Below, one piece after another: positions 60,592-64,000 of a DNA stretch of 64,000 nucleotides (the stretch's first letter is position 1; every line of letters starts with the position of its first letter). Made by a program: the position numbers and the translations under genes. Source of the DNA: Parvicella tangerina (lineage in GTDB: Bacteria > Bacteroidota > Bacteroidia > Flavobacteriales_D > Parvicellaceae); NCBI RefSeq assembly GCF_907165195.1, contig NZ_OU015584.1:2170001-2234000 (forward strand). The letters are read 5' to 3'. A model generated the notes under the pieces. It was not told the origin of the DNA. It saw nothing but the letters and a program-made list of their open reading frames with translations, and searched no databases.

Positions 60592-63500
60592 TTAAAAGGA
60601 TAATAACTCTAGTTCTAGTTCAAGGGCTTCTGCTTCAAGCTCAAGCAATCGTGCATCAATTTTCAATTCTTTTTCAGGTGGCGGAGGTGTAATTTTGGCT
60701 CTGCGCTTAACTTTTGTCACAGTTAATCCAACACTATCTATCTGGCTTTGATTTAATGAGGTTGTAACTCCAAGCTGTTCTTGCAAAACATTCAAAAATG
60801 CTTCAAGATCATTTTCTTCAACATAGCTTGTCATTTGATCTCCCACCTTTTCAAAATTGTTTGAGCGCACGAGCTTTAATAAGGATTCATTCAAATAGAT
60901 GTCCGCTCCTTTCTTTCTTGATGCAGGAACACTAACTCTGAAAGATCCATCATACATTTTGAATATTGCTAGGTTGTGACTACCGTATGTTGCAGCACCA
61001 TTTGTCATTGATCGAATAATCTTAAAAGCTTTGGCTATCGGAACTATTACACGTCCTTTAGTCTCTGTATCTGGCGACCAATGTTCGGGCATTATAATTC
61101 CTTTCTTGACCTCATTTTTATTGGTTGTATAACTGACCAACTTTCCTTTAAAGTCTGAAAACGCCTGAAGAATATTCCCTGTGACGATATAGCGAATTGA
61201 TCGGTCTTTTGAATCCTCCAAAATTGTTTCTTCCCATTCTTTGGCAAGATCCTCTAATCGAGTATCATAATTCCCGACACTCGCACCTTTGATCGCATTG
61301 ATGTCTTTTCCATAACTAGCAGGTATCGCTAAATATTTTTGACTGGAAGCAATAGCAAATTTTAATTTGATTGCACTTGGTGCATAAGGATTGTTTCTCT
61401 TCTTATCAATCTGAAAACCTAAGAATACTGCCAATTGATTTTGGGTTGTTCCGTCAAATGAAGGAACAGGATAAAGCAATCGTTTCCCAACTTTGAAGTA
61501 TTTAAAAAGCCCACGTATATATTGCTTTTTATTGGCTGTTACTTTCTCCTCATCACGTAGTCTCTTATCTTGTGCTTGACGCAATTCGGCTGTTCTTTCT
61601 TCTATTAATCGCTGTGCAGCTTGTGGATCAGAATCAAGTAACTTTATGACTTTCTTTTCACTTGGTACATTGTTGATCAGAGAACGATATTTATCTGAGA
61701 TTTCATTGATTGTTAATTGAAGCTTTTCAGCCATGAATCGCTCATAATCATCAATCATTCGATCCATAATATCTTCGGCTGTTCTACCCTCTAATGATTG
61801 TAAAACCATATTCTTCATTTCCTCTGCCTTGAATGGTTTTTTCAATACATTGGCGTAAACCTTTTCCAGAATACTATCCTCCCCAAAGCTTGAATTACCT
61901 CCTTTACCGATTTTAATAATGGTAGATGAAATAAGCTCCGTTTGTAAATCCAATTGCTCTACCTCCAAATCATAATCACCAGATTGTTTTAAGTACTCAA
62001 CCATTGTATCGTAACGGTCTTTTATATCCTTGTAAAAATCTTCCTGCATTTGAGTTGAAAGCACAGCTACACGACCAGAAACTTTATGTGCAGCTCCATC
62101 TTTGATTTCGTTTCCTGTTCCAAGCTTTAAAGGATCTCCTAAAAGTTCATTCACCTCTGGATTTTCCATCAGATACTCAACAACTACTTTGTCTCCGTAC
62201 TTATTTAAAAAGTCGGGAACATCTAAAATACTGTTGCTCTGTTTTTGATTAGAAGAAGTATTCGCATCCAAACTTTTAAGCTTCTTTTGAAGCATCATCA
62301 TTAAACGTTGTTCGGCTGGAATGGCAGAATTAACGTAATCATAAATTGGTTTAAGAATCTGACCAGTACGATTAATTCGACCTCTTTTCTGAACTTCTGT
62401 ATTAATGTCAAGTTCTGGTTGCAGCACAATCATAACACGCTGTCTCACTTCATCTGCTGAAACTTTATCTGTTACGATTGCATGGGCTGAAGCTCCAGTA
62501 CTACCAGATTGATTAATGAGTAAAACATCAACTTCATTGTTGTTGAACTCTCTGAAAGCATCATTGGTATTGACTTTCTTTCGTGGTTCAATCACTCCCA
62601 TACCTGATTGTAAGTTGAGCTGAAGTTGTAGTTTTCTTCCTGTTACTTCCGCTACTGAATAACCTGCTTTCTGAATTTTCTGGATGATGACATCAATCGG
62701 AGAAATTGTAATTCCTGTGGCAATCTTCTTGATGTTCTCGGAAATTCTAAAGTATTCTTCTTGAGCATCAATTGATAGTTCGGCAATATCAAATTTTGCA
62801 TACGACTTAGAGCCGTCAGGTTCAGTAACAGTATAGCGCATAACACCTTCAAGACCTTTTTCTAAAACGATTGAAAAGTCTGCTTTTACGGTATCGCCAT
62901 GACTTACTGGCATTCCGTTTTGATCTTCCATTTGCTCAATGAAACTACCCATGGTACTGGCGAATGCTATAATTGGCTTTTTGCCCTCTTTTAATCGTGC
63001 AATAGCTTTTTCAGCAACCGCTTCTGCTTTGATGGAGAAAAGCATTTGATTAATCACATTGAACACTTTTGAGAAGTATGGTTGGTTATCAACTCCTGCT
63101 TGGTTTGTTCCCTCTCTTAAATCAACTTCTTTCCCCTCGGCTGCTGCTATTTCATCCAACTCATCAACTCGGTTGTCAATATGATTAGTTTGAAAAGCGA
63201 TAATATCTCGAACAATGTTTGTGATATTGTCTGCTATCGCTTTATGTTCATTGGCTTTATCAGTAAGTGTTATGTAGTTTACTTCGATTCCCTCATAGGT
63301 TCGTTCTCTTCTTATCATTTGACCTTCAGCCACCAATTGACTGGCTAATACCTCTTGCAATGCGACCCCACCTTTGTTGATTGAATCCACCAATTCTTCT
63401 TTTGACATATTCGCTTCTGAAATAGCCGTTTTCATGGCATAGATGGGCATATTGTCTGGTCGCTTAGCGAATGTTGCCGATAAAAACACAGCTCCAGAAG

Positions 63501-63999
63501 TTCTAGCTAATACACCTTGCATGAAAATTCCTGTATTGGATGAACCGCTAGAATTATGACTTTCATCCATTATGATAATGCTGTTTTTTGCAATGGATAA
63601 AAGGAATTGTGGTTTTTGAGGTTTCTTTTGTGGTGAGTTGAATTGAGAATACGTAGCTACAACAAAATCGTATTCGCTTGGAATTTTTCGATCTTCAAAA
63701 ATTTGATCTTGTTCTGGTTTTGATAACGCTTCATACACTACATTTCCATTCTCATCTTTGATTTGAGTTTTACTAGCTCTAGCATTCACTATAAATGGCT
63801 TTAAATGCGCTGAACCAATGGCTGATAAATCTCTGTAGATGTCTGAAAACAGGTTGGCTTTCTCGGTAAGAAAAATGGGCGTTATGCCCTGATGAACCGC
63901 ATAGCGAATAATTGATGCAGCCACTCGACCTTTACCAATACCTGTTTGATCTCCAATAATTACAGCTTGGTTAAGTGCTTCAATATTATAAACTGCCAT
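60592..63999 (-). CDS. Strawberry-notch-type superfamily 2 helicase, 5' end outside window
   Basis: At least 1135 residues. Walker A GDQTGIGKGR lies only about 16 residues from the first visible ATG, too close for a complete domain, so the real start probably lies outside the window. Also visible are the DESH Walker B in IIIMDESHNSSG, the AFLSATFAKRP motif and the helicase C-terminal arginine motif QKRGRINRTGQ, with the NQSGSTGASAHAI segment between. This is the SNO2/Strawberry-notch helicase type, found in large phage and plasmid proteins. The remaining 500 residues have no recognised domain. It is transcribed first in the minus-strand module. Confidence 0.8.
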   Translation of the reverse strand: MAVYNIEALNQAVIIGDQTGIGKGRVAASIIRYAVHQGITPIFLTEKANLFSDIYRDLSAIGSAHLKPFIVNARASKTQIKDENGNVVYEALSKPEQDQIFEDRKIPSEYDFVVATYSQFNSPQKKPQKPQFLLSIAKNSIIIMDESHNSSGSSNTGIFMQGVLARTSGAVFLSATFAKRPDNMPIYAMKTAISEANMSKEELVDSINKGGVALQEVLASQLVAEGQMIRRERTYEGIEVNYITLTDKANEHKAIADNITNIVRDIIAFQTNHIDNRVDELDEIAAAEGKEVDLREGTNQAGVDNQPYFSKVFNVINQMLFSIKAEAVAEKAIARLKEGKKPIIAFASTMGSFIEQMEDQNGMPVSHGDTVKADFSIVLEKGLEGVMRYTVTEPDGSKSYAKFDIAELSIDAQEEYFRISENIKKIATGITISPIDVIIQKIQKAGYSVAEVTGRKLQLQLNLQSGMGVIEPRKKVNTNDAFREFNNNEVDVLLINQSGSTGASAHAIVTDKVSADEVRQRVMIVLQPELDINTEVQKRGRINRTGQILKPIYDYVNSAIPAEQRLMMMLQKKLKSLDANTSSNQKQSNSILDVPDFLNKYGDKVVVEYLMENPEVNELLGDPLKLGTGNEIKDGAAHKVSGRVAVLSTQMQEDFYKDIKDRYDTMVEYLKQSGDYDLEVEQLDLQTELISSTIIKIGKGGNSSFGEDSILEKVYANVLKKPFKAEEMKNMVLQSLEGRTAEDIMDRMIDDYERFMAEKLQLTINEISDKYRSLINNVPSEKKVIKLLDSDPQAAQRLIEERTAELRQAQDKRLRDEEKVTANKKQYIRGLFKYFKVGKRLLYPVPSFDGTTQNQLAVFLGFQIDKKRNNPYAPSAIKLKFAIASSQKYLAIPASYGKDINAIKGASVGNYDTRLEDLAKEWEETILEDSKDRSIRYIVTGNILQAFSDFKGKLVSYTTNKNEVKKGIIMPEHWSPDTETKGRVIVPIAKAFKIIRSMTNGAATYGSHNLAIFKMYDGSFRVSVPASRKKGADIYLNESLLKLVRSNNFEKVGDQMTSYVEENDLEAFLNVLQEQLGVTTSLNQSQIDSVGLTVTKVKRRAKITPPPPEKELKIDARLLELEAEALELELELLSF

Positions 64000-64000
64000 T

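Noticed and set aside
1-64000. CRISPR arrays, rRNA operons and prophage structural genes
   Set aside because: I saw no regularly spaced repeats, rRNA sequence, capsid, tail or terminase genes.

Overview
The window comes from a low-GC member of the Bacteroidota, most likely Flavobacteriales. Evidence: several secreted proteins carry type IX secretion (T9SS) C-terminal sorting domains; a GldA-type gliding-motility ATPase is present; families typical of the phylum occur (DUF4159, SiaC-like DUF1987, GYDIA-type GHMP kinase, Bacteroidota LptD, HdrB/HdrD-like Fe-S pair); and several promoters fit the phylum's TAnnTTTG -7 box. Genes are dense and no gene-free stretch exceeds about 300 bp.

Layout. 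1-4950: surface proteins, namely the tail of a T9SS protein, two tandem beta-helix paralogues and a protein with five 75-residue repeats. 4956-17072: GldA, a ureohydrolase, DUF4159 and SiaC-like proteins, HutI, an L,D-transpeptidase-like lipoprotein, a YjjG nucleotidase, the SRP RNA (minus strand), DUF445, a GHMP kinase and several lipoproteins. 17116-31522: a 1386-residue exported protein, Lon, HxpB-like phosphatase, an exported patatin, an FN3/T9SS protein, the NAD(P)HX repair enzyme and a carbonic anhydrase. 31527-35780: a glycosyltransferase, then accessory DNA with a HipBA toxin-antitoxin pair and a solitary ORF whose flanks look like an integron gene cassette. 35793-53480: DnaB, an acyltransferase, cytidine deaminase, a VTC-DUF4956-pseudo-M23-thioesterase operon, an Fe-S redox pair, and an envelope block (MlaD, amidase, LptD) followed by a glycosyltransferase. 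53475-55778: a sensor/SpoIIE phosphatase.

55928-64000: a tRNA-His gene forms the left boundary of an integrated mobile element. A large serine recombinase reads into the tRNA gene, and behind it lie a small unknown gene, a patatin-like phospholipase, a RecA-fold ATPase and a very large Strawberry-notch-type helicase that leaves the window. All are on the minus strand with tight spacing. This region and the cassette at 34959-35780 are the most unusual parts of the window.

All functional calls come from reading motifs by eye; no database search was run.
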